A stretch of DNA of 64,000 bases from Tetmemena sp. SeJ-2015 (taxonomy: Eukaryota > Ciliophora > Spirotrichea > Sporadotrichida > Oxytrichidae). The position numbers and the translations under genes were made by a program. Shown here piece after piece: positions 44,301 to 58,060 of the stretch. The first letter of the stretch is position 1. Every line of letters starts with the position of its first letter. The DNA lies in NCBI GenBank assembly GCA_027382625.1, contig JAJKFJ010021287.1:1-64000 (forward strand), read 5' to 3'. A model generated the notes under the pieces. The model was not told the origin of the DNA, did no database searches, and saw only the letters and a program-made list of their open reading frames with translations.

Positions 44301-47300
44301 AATTTATGGCCTTTTGTAGCAATCCAGGTTCCTCTATATTCACTCCCTCTTCACCAAGGCTGCGAGAAAATACGTTGGATAGTTTTTAAAGTGTTGAGTA
44401 AAGAGTGAGATTAGGATGAGAGCTGATTGCAATATTGTTCCTCTTGATTTCTGAATGAACATGCTAAACTATCATGTTTTTGAGTATCTGACTCATTTTA
44501 CCTTGCTCAATTTCTCTCTTGATTACATATTGGAGCAAGATAATGAATTCGAGGGAATTGACACCCTTACTTCTCACTTGAGGCATTTCCTAATAGAGAA
44601 TCTTAACTAGCTCATTTTGAACCTCTCCACCACTTTCATAAGCACCTTTCAAGAAATAGGCAGCCATTTGCCTTAACTTGATCTGATTTTTACCTAGCAA
44701 GAGAGTTTTTACGATCCTTCTCAAATCTAAATGAGGTAAAAGATTGATTCTATTCTAGATCCTCTCTGTTGCTTATATTTCAAATAGTTGGCTCAGGTCA
44801 GTTGAAGCACCAGTTAAGAGCTGCTTTAATTTGATTCTAATGTTTTGAGGCAATTATTGATCTGAATCTTAGAGCGCAATAGCAGCAATCAAAATGCAAG
44901 TCACTGCTGAGTATTCATTGAGTTAATATGAGGCATCAATCAACCATTTTAAGAGTTCGCCACCAGTAATTCCGTAAGACTGAGAATCAAGGCACATAAT
45001 AAGTTCTCTCCAAGAATGAAGTTCTATCAATATTTTTGCAAGAAGGATTTACAAGGCTTAATAAATATCATAAAAAGAAAATTATTTGCATGTTCATAAG
45101 ATCGGTAGTTATCTTTGAAAAGTTTGGAAATTCTCTCAAAGGATTAAAAATAATTTCTCAAGTGTATTTTTTATCATTTAAGCAACTCTTTTTGCCTAAT
45201 GTCAAAAATTATTTGCTATATGAGTTATGTTAAGACTATAATTAAAGCAAGATCTTTGGAGATTATGAAGATTGAATTTAATTTTTTATTAAGTCTTAAT
45301 CAAGAGTGACTGAATAGGAAAAATTTTAATTTGCACATTTTAAAAATATATAACTCATATCTTAGTTAAAAAATTAGGAAAGAAAGCACAGCTTTTTAAT
45401 AAATTCTGGTTATTAAAATTTATTAAGGCTTTGTGCAATTTAAAACTCATACCATAGCTTAAGACCTTTTTAGTCCTCAAGAATTTGAAGTAGATTGGTT
45501 CAAATATTTCAAGGAATTCATTCAATGCTGGCTCTAATTTGATGATGTCTGGCTCATTGGAAGATTCTTAAGAGGCAGGTTTCGCGCTCATAAGTTTCTA
45601 TAGGGCTATTTCTCCTAGTTGTTGAAGGAAGGATTTGCATGGATTTTTGAGACTTATGTTCTTGATCTGAGAAACTAACTCTTTATGCACTCTTTGGGCT
45701 CAAACTCCTGAATAAGGCTGCAGACGTTTTAGACAAATATGAGAGTCTGAGCAGGTATCTTTCTATCTAAAACTTCGAAGATAGACTCAGTATTTGTAAA
45801 TAGGGGATGCCACTTCCAGTTAGAGAAAAGTTGGAGAGGCCTTAAAAGCTGCTGCTGTCCATTCCTATATTCGCCTCCTCTTTCCTTAATTTCTCCTGGA
45901 ATACCATCTTCTGTAGTTTGAATGAGTGAGCACTTTATTTGCTTGAATCCATATTCAAAATCTTTGAGAATTGTAATAACTGCTGACCCAAGGGTCTCAG
46001 AAATATATAAAGCTATATAGACCAAATAAAGATGATAATCATCAATTTAAGAAATTAGCAGGAGATTAATTTCATTGAAGAAGAATCATTTAAAATTAAT
46101 GCTTCCTGTTTAAGAATAAAGCAGGGGGTCACAAAGTTTAGTATATGAATTTTATATTTGACTTAATAATTTTAAAACTTACCACCTATATGTAAATTTA
46201 GAATTAGAGCTGTCATTCATTCTAAAAGAAGAAATTTAATTCTCTATCTATTAAATTATTGAAAATAAATAAACTTCTGTTGAATAAAAATTATCTCATC
46301 TTTCTTTTGCTTTAATAAATTCTAGCATAAATAAGTGGTCAATAATATTTTAGATGTATTCTATTTAGGATATTTACATTTTATCGCAATATTTATCTTT
46401 AAAGAAGTGATGATCTTTGAATTTAGATGTGAAGCTATGAGAGCTTATGCTTTTGCACTCAATTGAATCTTAGTATTTTTTACCTTCATCTTGCTTATCT
46501 TTTCTTTCTTTTATGTATTAATCTACTCATTCGGCTTGCTTAAATCTGCATTTGATGAAGTTACCTGCATCATCAGATTTATCAGAACAAGATTCAGATA
46601 GCGTTTATTTATTTTTAATTTATTAGAAACACTTTAAATTATCAAGGTAAAGCCCTTTAAAATTTTCTTTAAATTAAATATAATTTAATATGATTCCTAA
46701 CTGTTTTTGGCAAAAATATAAGCAACATTATTTTTGATAGAGGTATTAGGCTTTGGGAGAATTTCTAGCTTCGTAGATTTGATTACAAATTTGATTATTT
46801 GCTTCACTCATAACTTGCACAATAAATTCAGCTATTTGAGAAGTAACGAGGCCAAGAAGCTTTGCTTGAAGGGGCTCATTTTCTTATGAATAGAGTTAGA
46901 AGCAATTTTGCTCATATAGCTTTATTAGTTTGAAGACGAGAGAGTATTCTATCTCGGAGTGATCTCTGAGGGTAGTTATAGAATTGAAGAGTATCTAATT
47001 AATTGAGGTGTTGGGTCAGGACTATGAACTGTTACTTTCTTGTTTGGCGTTATAAGGTAGTGTCAATGGAGTAAGATTAGCTATAGTATCCTCTGGTATG
47101 ATAATGTTAGGAAGCATATTCAACAGTAGGATCTTTTGCTGAGTTGATGCGTATTGTTCAAGTTGCTTGATAAGCATAGAGACTGTGCACTTTTAAATTT
47201 ACTCATTCGAGCAGTGAAGAAGCGCATCCATGCAAGGCTTTAGAAGCTCAAAGTTTGGATATGAATTCATCTCAACAACGATGTCAGAGAGACTTTTCCC

Positions 47301-50300
47301 GCTTTACTCAAAGCTTCGATGTTTTGAATGTGAGGATTGATAAACTGAGAGAATACAAGTTGCAGTATATCTTGTACATCTTTAGTAGTGCACTTGTCTG
47401 TTTAGAATCCTGATTTTAAATATGCGTCAATTAGGTTTTCAACTAAACTGGGTTATTAGGTGACTAGCTGGAAGATTCTATAGTTTCTTTTGCATAGAAT
47501 CTTAATTAAGTTATTCAAGCACTCTCTGATGACTGAGAATTCAAGGGGGCTCTTTAGATTTGATTTCCAAATAGTTTCTCAGCCTAATTTAGTATGATTG
47601 AATCCTTTATCTCTGTATAGATCTGCTTGTGCTATCCTTAGTATCTAATCATGAGAATCTTTTTAAGGCATCTTTTAATAGCTGCCATCTTGTATTTTCC
47701 AGAAGACGATTCCACTTTTTGTCCTTGTTCTAAGACAGAGTATTTGAGGAGGTCTTTAAGTTTGTTCTCTAGAGTTTCAAATCCTTGCTGTGAGATATTG
47801 GGATTGATATCGATATAAGTAGTGATCAAGTCTAGTCTGAGGATAAGTGCTTGATCTGCCTGCTTAGTCTACTTAAATCTGGTGGACTATTCTTTCCAGC
47901 CTACAAGAGGGGCGCTATTAGATTGCAATAGCTCATTATCTACAAGATCATCCTGAGTTACAGACGACCAGAGCATTCAGTTAGAAAGCGCAGAAGATTA
48001 TGACTAGGCTAGCTATTCAAGTCTCTTCATTTTTTCCTTAAAATTGAATTCTTTCTTGCTTGTAGCGTATACTTCTGCGCCAAAGATTTTGATTGGACAT
48101 TCACTGTTCGAGCTAGTAACAAATTAATAAAGTAAAGTAAGAAGAATATTTAATAACAAACTCGCATTCTATAGGTTGAAATGCCCATAAATAACCTCTG
48201 CATCACAGAAGGGAATTTCTGTCCACACTAAAATTCAAATTAATAAAGCATGAAATATTTACCTCCTTAGAATTTAGACTTGAAGTTAACCTGTCTATTA
48301 AAGAGCTTCACTGAATTGAATGATTAGATTTAGGATTCTGCTCCACTCTAATTCTCAAGCCAGTGATCAAATGCTCTGATCTATTCTCAATCTGTAAATT
48401 CATTTTGATTGACCTCTTCTGTGGTTCAGCAAGAATGGGTTATTTTCCTCCATTGCTACCTTTGCTTAGAGATTCGAAAGTTGCTTTTGAGTTTTGAAGT
48501 ATGTAACTATATCTCCAGAGAAATTGATTTTGGGTCTTAGATTTGGTTCGTTAAACGCATTCTTCATCTTTTCAAAGAAGTTGATTGATAATTTGACACT
48601 CTTAGGGAGATCTTATTTCTTGATGAGGGAGTTTTAGATGAGAGCCTTATTATGGAGGTATTCTCCAGATTTTCATTAATATTCAGAGCCTGAGAAAGCT
48701 GAGTGAAAGGAGTAAATGCATATGAGGCAGCATTTTTGTCTTAGCTGTTGAAAACTATTACTCTCAGCTAGTGGCCAACTAAATAATATAAATTATTACC
48801 TAAAAATCATTAAAATCAATGATGACTCAATTAGAACATTTTGAAGTTTTCATATTGCCTCGATAAATAACTTTTTCGCACTAAAAATTATTGAGCACGT
48901 CTCATTGAGCTAATCTCAGGTTATCCTTACTGACCCTTTCTTTTCGCTAAGTTTTAAAACTAATTCAAATAGGGTTGATTATTTATCAAATGGTTTTATA
49001 ATCATCTGAAGAACGAGATAGATCAGAACTTAAAAATATATTTTAATCAATAAATTAATTTGAAGATCCAATCAATTTTAGCCATAATTCGATTGAATAG
49101 CTGAAAAGAATAATTATCTAGAAGTTTAAACTAAACAAAATGAAAATAAAAGCGGAAAGAAATAAGGTTGAAAAGAAAGATTGATGCATAAAGTCGATAT
49201 TTATTAAATGTTATTAAAATTTTTTAGCTTGGATAGTTAATGTCTTTTAGCCAATGATTAGCAAAAAACTTCATTTTTATTGTTTTTTTATTTATCTTAC
49301 TTCACAGGTTCATTTTAATTCGGTCTATATAACTACTTTGCTACTATTCTTTGCACAAATGAAACCATAAGCACAAGGGATAGAATTCGCACCTGGTGAT
49401 GATTTTACAACTGTGGCAATTACAAATTCATCTGAAATTTCCAAAATGATGGGGAGACCTTGTGCCAAGTTATCAGGCTTTCTTGCAACCGCTGTTATAT
49501 AGGATTTGATAACCTAAACATTGACCCCGTCTTTTTTCTGTTGAGATTTGATAAGCCTGGATTCATTCATGCCTGACAAGACCTAACCGTTTTGTTTGTA
49601 GCAAGTTTGAGTAGATTAGCACCCTGGCAAGAGTCTCCAGCTAAATCGATAGGGAAGCCGTTAAACTTTAATTGACCATCAATTCTTCCTCCAAGCGTCA
49701 GTCCTTCTTTGAAACTCATTAGCAATAGCTTTGCTCTGGGAGCAAAGTAGATAGATTCGCATGAATAGTTTTCAATTTGAGGTGCAAACTCTGCTAAATT
49801 AAGAACCTGGGTCATCATAATTTACGAATCATCATTTACTTCCTTCATCATCACATCGCTTTTATCGGGTAAGCCGAAGACAGAGGATCTCCAGATTTTC
49901 CAGAAATGGAGTGCTCTTCTTGCTCTATATCTCATAGTAATAAACTTGCCCCTCATTTGTGGACACGAAGATTGGAGTTGATTGCAAGTGATTTCCTTGC
50001 TCTTCGCAATTGCCAAAAGTAAAGTCTGTGATAAAACCACTGAAAACCATTATGGTATGAGTAGGAGAGATATTATCAATGGAAAGGTCATAGATTTTTA
50101 TGAAATCTCTAGTTGCAACAGCAATAGTAGTTTTAGACTCTGGAAGCCAATGCACGTCTAGAATTTGCAGATCGTTGCCTACCATTTCTAGCATCAAGTC
50201 GACTGCTAATTTAGACTGAACTCTGCCCTCATTTCCGATTGTTAAATTTTAGCTGGTTTACTCCAGCCACAGCCAGATAGTTCTAATAACTATCATTGAA

Positions 50301-53300
50301 TTTAAGTAAGGTTGGTGAGAATGTTAGCTTATTGTAAACCTCTAAGGAGTTAACTTAAGCGCCTTCTTTAATTTCAAAAACGTACTTATCGTTTTGATTG
50401 GAAGAGTAAGTGTCTTCGAAGAACTAAGATGATGGATAAAAGGCTATGTCTTTATCATTCTAGCAGATTGCTATTAAGCCCTCTTTGTTTGAAGCTGCTA
50501 ACTAAGTCATGTTTAAGTTCTTCTTAAGAGATGCTTTGACCTTAATCGTTGTATTTGATTTCAAAGCTGTCCTTGATTTGTCTCTTGAGAGAGGTGAGGT
50601 CTTAGGTGAGCTTGATAGCTGCCTTCTTTTAGGCAAATCCCTTAAATGCTACATTAGAATGAGAAGAAGCAGAGCTCATAATCTCATCTCCGTCGTTCTA
50701 TTAAGCAGCACCTCCATAAATCTTTTCCTATTCTAAAATAAGTTGATCAATGTTGTCCATGAGTTGAGAGAAAACTTCATCGAAATGAGACTACTCTGCT
50801 CTGAGAACATCGCGAATATCCTTGATTGCATTCGCCAGATCACTATCCTCCATCTCTACATCTCCTTAATTTTAGAGTGAGGTGAGTGCGTTAGTTACTT
50901 CTTCTTGCCCAAGATTAAATTGCTGTGATAAATGCAGAGGGGTCATGGCTCCAGACTCAGAAAGAGGGTCTTCTAATGGGTTTATAGCTGACATCAAGGA
51001 AACTGTTGAGTCTGAATCCCGAATCTTCTTATTCTCTTCGAATGCCTTGATAGTTTATTTAGAGTACATTTATCCAAAAGGATCGCTTATCTGATTAAAC
51101 ATAGAGCTGTCAGCAATTATAAATTAAATTCGCCAATAATAATCTAAGCTCTATATTCTATAAGTATTAAAGCCACTTTAATAAGCGAAATATATTTTCA
51201 TCAAAATATTATTGTGGCTGTCAATTTGGAAATTTAAAGCTTAATTTTAAAAAACCCCTTTAAAACAAGTTTTAAAGTATGTTTATAATTTTTTGGGAAA
51301 TTTTTAAAAAATTTGAAAGAAAAAAAACAATCAGCAAGAATCTTGTTTTTGCGAGCTTGGAGTTACTCCTTCAATGACATTGATTCCTAATTAAGAGGCA
51401 TCGAGTGCACCTGACTTATTAAATATGGAGATGATCTTGTTCATTGACCTGAGGCCTCTTATTCCTTCTGAATTAAGTGGCTATTCTTCTTCCTCTTCGT
51501 CATAGTCTTCTTCCTCAGAACTTTAACTCATATCACGGTGCTTCTGCCCAAATTTAATATAGTTTTATTGGAAAAAAAAATATTCAATAGTAAACTCAAT
51601 TAAGCTTAAAAAATATTATGTTCTTTGTATTATGAGCCTTTATAATTAAGCTAAATATTTTATATAAGAAGTAGCTTTTTTTTAAAATTGCTGCTCATTT
51701 GAGAAGAGAGGAGGTTAATCTAGTTGGTTCTTGTGGCGATTTAGAATTTGCTGCATGAACTCTCTTTGATGGAAGTCATCTTCATATTCTCTCCACCAAA
51801 CCCACCAAATTAACCAAAAGCAGAGGGCATCAGGTCCTATCCAAACAACCCTCCTGAGAGTCTATCACTTGGCATCGGCTGCCCTCTTCCTCTTCCGAAT
51901 CCTCTCATGCTATCTTAGTAAGAGTGAGCATCTTAAGCTTGAGCTCCTCTTTCTCTGTTCAAAAAGCTCAGCAAAGATAAATGGTCAGGTTAAATAAAAT
52001 TGCTATTTTTATATAAAAAATAACTTAAATTTATGCTAATTGAAAATCTGAATCATTTTTATTTCTCTTAATATTTAATTCTTTAAAGAGTTTTCTTATT
52101 ATTTCTTTTAAGTAATTAATATAGAAAATTATAAAATGCTTTCAGGTGACTAATTTGAAGGTTGGGAATTCAAAGCCTGCGCTTCAATCTTTTTTATTTC
52201 TGCTTCTATAGAATTATTTTCGTGCTTTACAACCTCTCTTTCCTATCTTTTGCTCTGCCTTGACTAGGGTCTTTTCCATTCTCCACCTTCAGCCTTCGGC
52301 TTTGCTTCATTTTGAGGGGGCTTCATGCTCTGGCAGCGTCCAGAGTCACCACAATCGCAAAAGAAGTTGCTCTTTCTTGAGTATACAACTTGATGACCCT
52401 TGTGACACCTATGTGCACAAACTGCGCAACATCCACTGGAGCCAGTTAGGTTGCAAGTGTAGCAGAAATACCAATGCTAGTTTGAGAAATTCTTCTGAGT
52501 GAGAGAATAAGTGCAAATATTGCCAGTCTTCTCCATATATTTCTGAGCATCCTTGGCATCTTCTTTTACAACTTCATCCTTTTTGAAGCCATCTATCTGT
52601 GTGATCTCTGTCTCTTTGTGAGAATGTACAATCGTTTGCTGATTATCAATGGCTTTCAAAGCCTCTTCGTTTTACTGCAACTGCTTTTTCAAGGCAGCAT
52701 TATCTCTTTCCCTTTTGTTGATCTTTGAATCTTGCTGCTTCTTCCTTGTTTCTTGAATGTGACTGAGATTGTACTTCAACTTTATTTTCTATCCCTCTGC
52801 ATTAGTTGCTCCTTCTTTCACTTTAGAGCATTGAGAGGAGCCTAGTTAGCAAAGCAGTTCAAGTATGAGTAACTTAGTAGGTGATTGTTTGAGCATTTGT
52901 AGTCCCAGTATATTCCTCTAGATGAATTTCATTATCAATAAGTTGTCATCTAGTATCATCATGGACAGATCTATGATATCTACTTTATTATAATTTCGGG
53001 GGGGGGCCTTTCCTCGTCATCCACTTTTTTTCATGAATATATAAATAATCACGATCTAGCCTAAAATCACCCAAAAACACCAGATTTTTAGTCCAAATTC
53101 AAATTCAAAATGCCTATCCTACTCATATTCTATATTGTAGAGTATTTGGGAGAACCTTGAATGAAAATGGATTTCGAAAAAAATTAAATTGTGAATGAAA
53201 GATCATCTAATTAATATAAATTTAATACCTTTATGAGTATAAGATTTCTAATTAAAAAACATAATTCATAGATCTTTTATGTTTTATTTAAGAGCTATAG

Positions 53301-56300
53301 AATTCTCTTCTTACATGAAGCTCCAAGCTACTATTAAAAGCTAGTTAATCTAAAATTTATATTTAAATATATTTATATTTATTGCAACCATTTTTTAAAA
53401 TATAAACATAATAAATAAAGTAGTCTTTTTTATTTTATCTATCTTTCAAAGTTTTATAATTATAAACTAGATATTTATTTTAAATTACTTAAAGCTAGTT
53501 TCGAAGGAAATTTATATCAATAAATGACTTTAAGCATGAAATATCTTTGTTGGTTATCAATAAAAATTTGTAATCATCTTTGCAATAAAATAAAGGTAAT
53601 TCTCTATAAAGCCGCCTTAAATATAAAATTTTCAATCCCGATGTTCTAAAATTTTTTGATAATTTTCTAAAATAAGGAATATGAGTAGGATAGGCATTTT
53701 GAATTTGAATTTGGACTAAAAATCTGGTGTTTTTGGGTGATTTTAGGCTAGATCGTGATTTTTCATATATTCATGAAAAAAAGTGGATGACGAGGAAAGG
53801 CCCCCCCCCATAATTTCTATTATGATGGACACGAGGAATTCCTCACTTCTGTTTTCTTGAGTTCTTACTGCTCCTGCTAGCATTTGATTAAACTTGTCTC
53901 TTAAAGAACCAGTGAGTTGTTCCTCTTCTTTAACAATATCTTAATTCAAATCAGAATTAGGACTCACAGATGAGAACAGAACAGTAAAGAGTCTTTTCAA
54001 AGTAGCAATTTAGTCTAAGTTTATAAGCTGCGATATTAGATTCTCATGGCTTTGCTACTTGAGGATAATTTGCTTTATCTAGATTAAAGAAGCTAAGTTC
54101 TTCTGGTCTTTTTCCTGCTGCAGAATATCGCAGTAAAAATTGATCAGCTTCAATGCAACTGGGTCAATAACCACCTTTGCTTTATAAGAAATGCTAATTG
54201 TTTGTCAAATGAATCAAAATATATTTTTAAATTGCTTTATTAGGTACAACAGCAGTTTAAGGTTCTTCCTTCATTTAATTGAGTATATGATATAAGCATT
54301 TTTAAATTCATAATCTAATCTTAAGATGAAGATCCTTGAGATGCAGAAGATTAAAGTTGCTTGCTTTGATTAAATGCTGAGTCATTAGCAGAGTGTCTCT
54401 GCACAAACTTCCTCGGAGCCTTAGCCTTTGGATCTTTACTATTCTTGTTCTTCAAATCAGAGTTGCTCTCTTTTCCAAAAGTAAAAGTTATTTGAACTCC
54501 GCCTTTCTTCTCGTCAACCTAACCATCCTCTTGTTGGCCTAGAAAGCTGGTTAATGAATTTAATATTTTACCTTGAGTGCTACTTTTAACATTGTCTATA
54601 GTGAAGCTAAGTTACAACTACTAAAGAGCCAACTACCAAATCAGCTCGATCGAATTTAAGCTCTAAATTTGCTATTAATCCGGCGAGAGGCTTAACAAAA
54701 AGCGATCCTGTGATTTGTTGAAGCTAGATAGAAGCAATCCAATCATGTTAAACATTTCTTTGTCTAATTTTTATGAACCCATAATGCCAGAAAATAAGCT
54801 ATTAACAGAAACAATAGAGCTAATTTCTTGCTGGAGCGTATGAGCAGTTTAAATGCATTCTTTTTTACATTTATCAAGATTGGCATATTGGAGTGACGCC
54901 TAGATTAATTTCTAAGATTATCCCAGAACAGTGAGGCTTTGGAAAAATAGTTTGATTCGAGAATATAACTAGTAGTTTAGTTTTTCGTTGGGGTAAACTA
55001 AGGATATCAATTTCTCGATAAAGTGGGAATCTGGAATGAAAGTATCTGCATTATAGCTGACTACTGGGTTTACGTTTTGGACCAATAGTAGGGTTTCAGC
55101 AATGGTAATTTTAGTTTAATTGTCATTTTCTCCCAAGATTGAGAAGACGGTACTCATATTCTTCCAGAGGGATTTTAGCAGCATTTATAGCGATATGAAT
55201 TTTTGTTGCTCTATTGAAGGCTGAGAATAGCAATGTGCAAAAATACACTCATCCTGCTTGGTCTTCATTGTGCTAACTACGTATTTAGAAAATCTGGAGT
55301 GGTCGTGAAGTTCGTTTACGAATGCCTTTCCTTAAGGAGCTGCATTATATTTCAAAGCAGCTTGAAGGATGCTTTTGACTTTTACACTTATCGGGTTCTG
55401 AATGAAGAAGTAGATTTGATTTAGGTATTATCTTGAAAATTCTAGATCGTCCTCAGGCTGTTCATAAAATTCTTTGCAAATTTCCATATACTGTTCTTGC
55501 AACCTTGTGGATATTATTTTTATTATTTCAAGCTACTCCATTATAAGTTGCTAACTGCCTTCGTCATTTAGAAAAGCCTCAATTATGGTTTTGAGATTTT
55601 CAGTTGACTCCCTATATGTGAGATCTATCTGAGCATATAAAAGTGTTGAGCCTTCTCCATTCCTCAGCTTCTATATCAGATCATCAGTCGAGAGGTTAGC
55701 TTGGCCATAGATGGCATTAACTATTTCTAGAATAGATAGCGCTCTTTCTTGTTAGGCTGATTCTCCTTTAAAAAGGTAGAGGTAGTTTGAGTGAATAACC
55801 TCTAGCATTTGATAAACATCTATCTTTTGACCGAGGGTCTTTACTGCAGCAGCATCTAAGCAAGTCTTTTGAGAATCTGATTACATAGAAGTCAATTTTT
55901 TGGTAGAGGCAGAGATCTCTTCTCCAAACTTTTCCACTTGTGATAGATTATCTTCGTCCGACAGCTAAGAAGTAAGATACTTAAAGACTAAAATTAATTT
56001 TAGACTATGGACTTGAAAAGCTTGATAGCGTTTTCTGTTAGTTGAGGAGCAATTGCAAGAAATGGAAACTTTGGCAGAAGAAAGCACTCTGAGTTTATGC
56101 GTTGGATTTAGATAGGATCTAGGGTACGAGTATCTCCTCGATGATAACATTTTGAATGCTCTTATAGTCTTAATTAGGGAGTAAAATTAATGCAGCAATC
56201 AGCACTATATACTTCCTCAAGTTAGAGGGAGAACAGTAAAGATCTTAAGGCCTTTTAGCTGTGGTCTTCTTATTGCTCCAAAGTTCTTTGTAACTCAATA

Positions 56301-57600
56301 AATTTCTGAGAACAGACTCCACAGCTTGAGTATCTTTCAAGATTACAATCAATTTGATGAGGAATGTAGTTGCTGTGTTGCTTGATAAGATATCTTCATG
56401 ATTTCTCTCCAGTTTCTTAATTATGAATTGGGAATTATCTCTTGAGTAGCTAATACTGCTCTTAGTGAATATCGACAATATACCATATACCATTCTTGAA
56501 GTGGTTGGAGTTGAGGAAATTGAGAGATCAAAAATACCCCTGAGGATGCTGTTTTGTAGAATTATTGGTTATCCCTTAGCTTGGATTTGAATATTATTCA
56601 TGAATTTCTAAGAAGCGACTGCTATTGAACTTAGCAAGCTTTTGGTGAGATTGAGCTCATCCACATAAAATGCCTCATGATCGACAGTTGCAGTCAACCT
56701 CGATTGTATTCCCTGATTTTACTTTTAAGAGGGGACTATCATCTTCATAGGAGTATTTTAAGTTAGAGTTTCTTTCTTCTCCTCTTCCTATGCTTTAAGT
56801 TGACTCTCAGCTTAGGATTTTGAAATGAAGGGATTGGGAATCTATGGCTAAGGAACTCCAACTGATGTCTGTGAGCTTTGCTATTACTCTCTCCTTATTT
56901 GGCTTCTAGTTCTAATTGTAGGCTGAGAGGAAGAGGATCCAATTTTAAATCCTGAAGAAGACTCGGCAACACTGGTGGTTAGCCTATTTGTTAAGAAAGG
57001 ATTGACTATATTTAATTGTTATTAATTTCCTTCTATCTTTGACTAAGTTTGGGGTTTTGGCATAATCTATGAATCTTAGCTGAGAGAAGTATTAGGCTAG
57101 AATGATGGGAAGTGAGTTGGGGGCTTAGAAGCAAACGCTTTAGAATTTTCTTTAACGTAGTAAGTTGGAGAGGTCTTAATGGTTTAAAGTATTTTATGAG
57201 TGCTTTATAAAATTAGAAGGGATTAGAGATCTTATTCTAAAGAAGGAGCAAATGAATCATTCTGAATTCTCTTTGCTAAAGATTCTAGTAGAGTGTTAAT
57301 AGTCGATATTAGAGCTGGCTTTAGCTCTCTAGCAATCTTAGAATCCTTCTTTATAGATTAAAGAAGGAATTTGAAACTTCCACCTACTTTTAATTGCTGA
57401 TCTAATGCATTTGTATTCTCACTAACCTTTAGATAATGAAATAATTTATAGTGATATTTATTATAGGTCAGAATTTAATAGAGAATCGTCATAAGTAATC
57501 CATAATTACATATATTTTTCGCTAAAATGGAAAAGACTTACAATGAATTTCTCCCACTACGCTGAATAGGAGAGCAAGTCCCAATTTTTTAAGAAATCTT
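38317..57600 (-). CDS. UBR4: UBR4/BIG-type giant E3 ubiquitin ligase (5' end unresolved)
   Basis: The minus strand is coding-like almost throughout. In protein order: Ser/Thr-rich helical N-region (57.6-52.5 kb); a UBR box at 52346-52514 with CTYSLTQKNF, CYTCNLTGSSGCCAVC, CHKGHQVVY and FFCDCGD; a beta-propeller-like part with ILDVHWLPESKTTIAVATRD at about 50.0-50.2 kb; a Cys module with CGKPVQGKHGICNQCGENAC and YLCNECGFSRFAKFEF at 43.5-43.7 kb; a ubiquitin-like stretch with NPYPSSSLGKT, MADVRLKICKEME at about 41.2-41.4 kb; and the C-terminal hemi-RING region with CIVCSEGYTKKPTEILGMY and HFLCHDNARRADQSL at about 39.6-39.9 kb, ending YGSVEQYVMSNF at TGA 38317. UBR4 recognises N-degrons and builds ubiquitin chains. 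Length (about 19 kb) suits a >5,000-residue protein. Short introns, an in-frame TGA near 49311, frame breaks and MITE 2 interrupt it. The N-terminus is lost in the damaged copy at 57.6-58.1 kb. Confidence 0.88.
52998..53809. mobile_element. MITE 2, same family, inside a UBR4 exon
   Basis: An 812-bp element of the MITE 1 family. Its inverted repeats of about 145 bp are almost identical (G-run, cctttcctcgtcatccact, tcacgatctagcctaaaat), and the interior is AT-rich without a transposase. The flanking perfect 8-bp direct repeat is ataatttc at 52990-52997 and 53810-53817. On the minus strand the UBR4 frame before it (SEEFLVSIIIEI) continues after it (VDIIDLSMMILDDNLL) once the element and one repeat copy are removed and one A is added to the adjacent A-run. 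Confidence 0.92.
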
Positions 57601-58060
57601 TCCCCAAAGGGGTTGCTATTTGGAAAGGGTTGACTATATTAAGTTATTTAATTCCTCTATCTTTACTAAGTTAGGTTTTCATAATTTAATATTATAGAGA
57701 AGTAACTAAATGAGGGGGTAGTTGGGGGGGTTAAAAAAGGGTTTTAAATTTTTTTATTTGGGGCTTTAAATTTTGCATTTTTTCCTTTCCCAACTCAAAA
57801 GTATTTATTTAGGGTTTCTTCGATTCTCTTTGTACAATTCTACATTTGAACTCTATTACTTTTGCCAAGATTAAATTTAAATTTAACATACTTTGAGCGG
57901 TTACTCTCCCAAATCTTAGAAATTCAAACAAATTTAAAAAATGAATTTAAACTTCCACCTACTTTCATTTTCGCTAATTTACATTTATTTCATTCACTTT
58001 GTAAAATAAAAAATTCACTCCTATATTAATATCTTGATTTTGGGATTATTTTTAAGTAAT
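57560..58060. repeat. Degraded direct copy of the UBR4 5' region
   Basis: Blocks of this segment repeat 56985-57490 in order and orientation: aggggttgactatatt-aa, ttcctctatcttt-actaagtt, agagaagta, aacttccacctacttt, and the attca-tttgta end. Bases are missing throughout and homopolymers are inflated (ggggggg, tttttt). As at 23.3-24.6 kb, this looks like an uncorrected read placed beside its corrected copy. The true upstream UBR4 exons, including the exon starting at about 57600, are interrupted here. Confidence 0.75.

Noticed and set aside
57048..57062. Telomere-like word ggggttttgg
   Set aside because: Single short occurrence within UBR4 coding-like sequence; no tandem array and no chromosome end.
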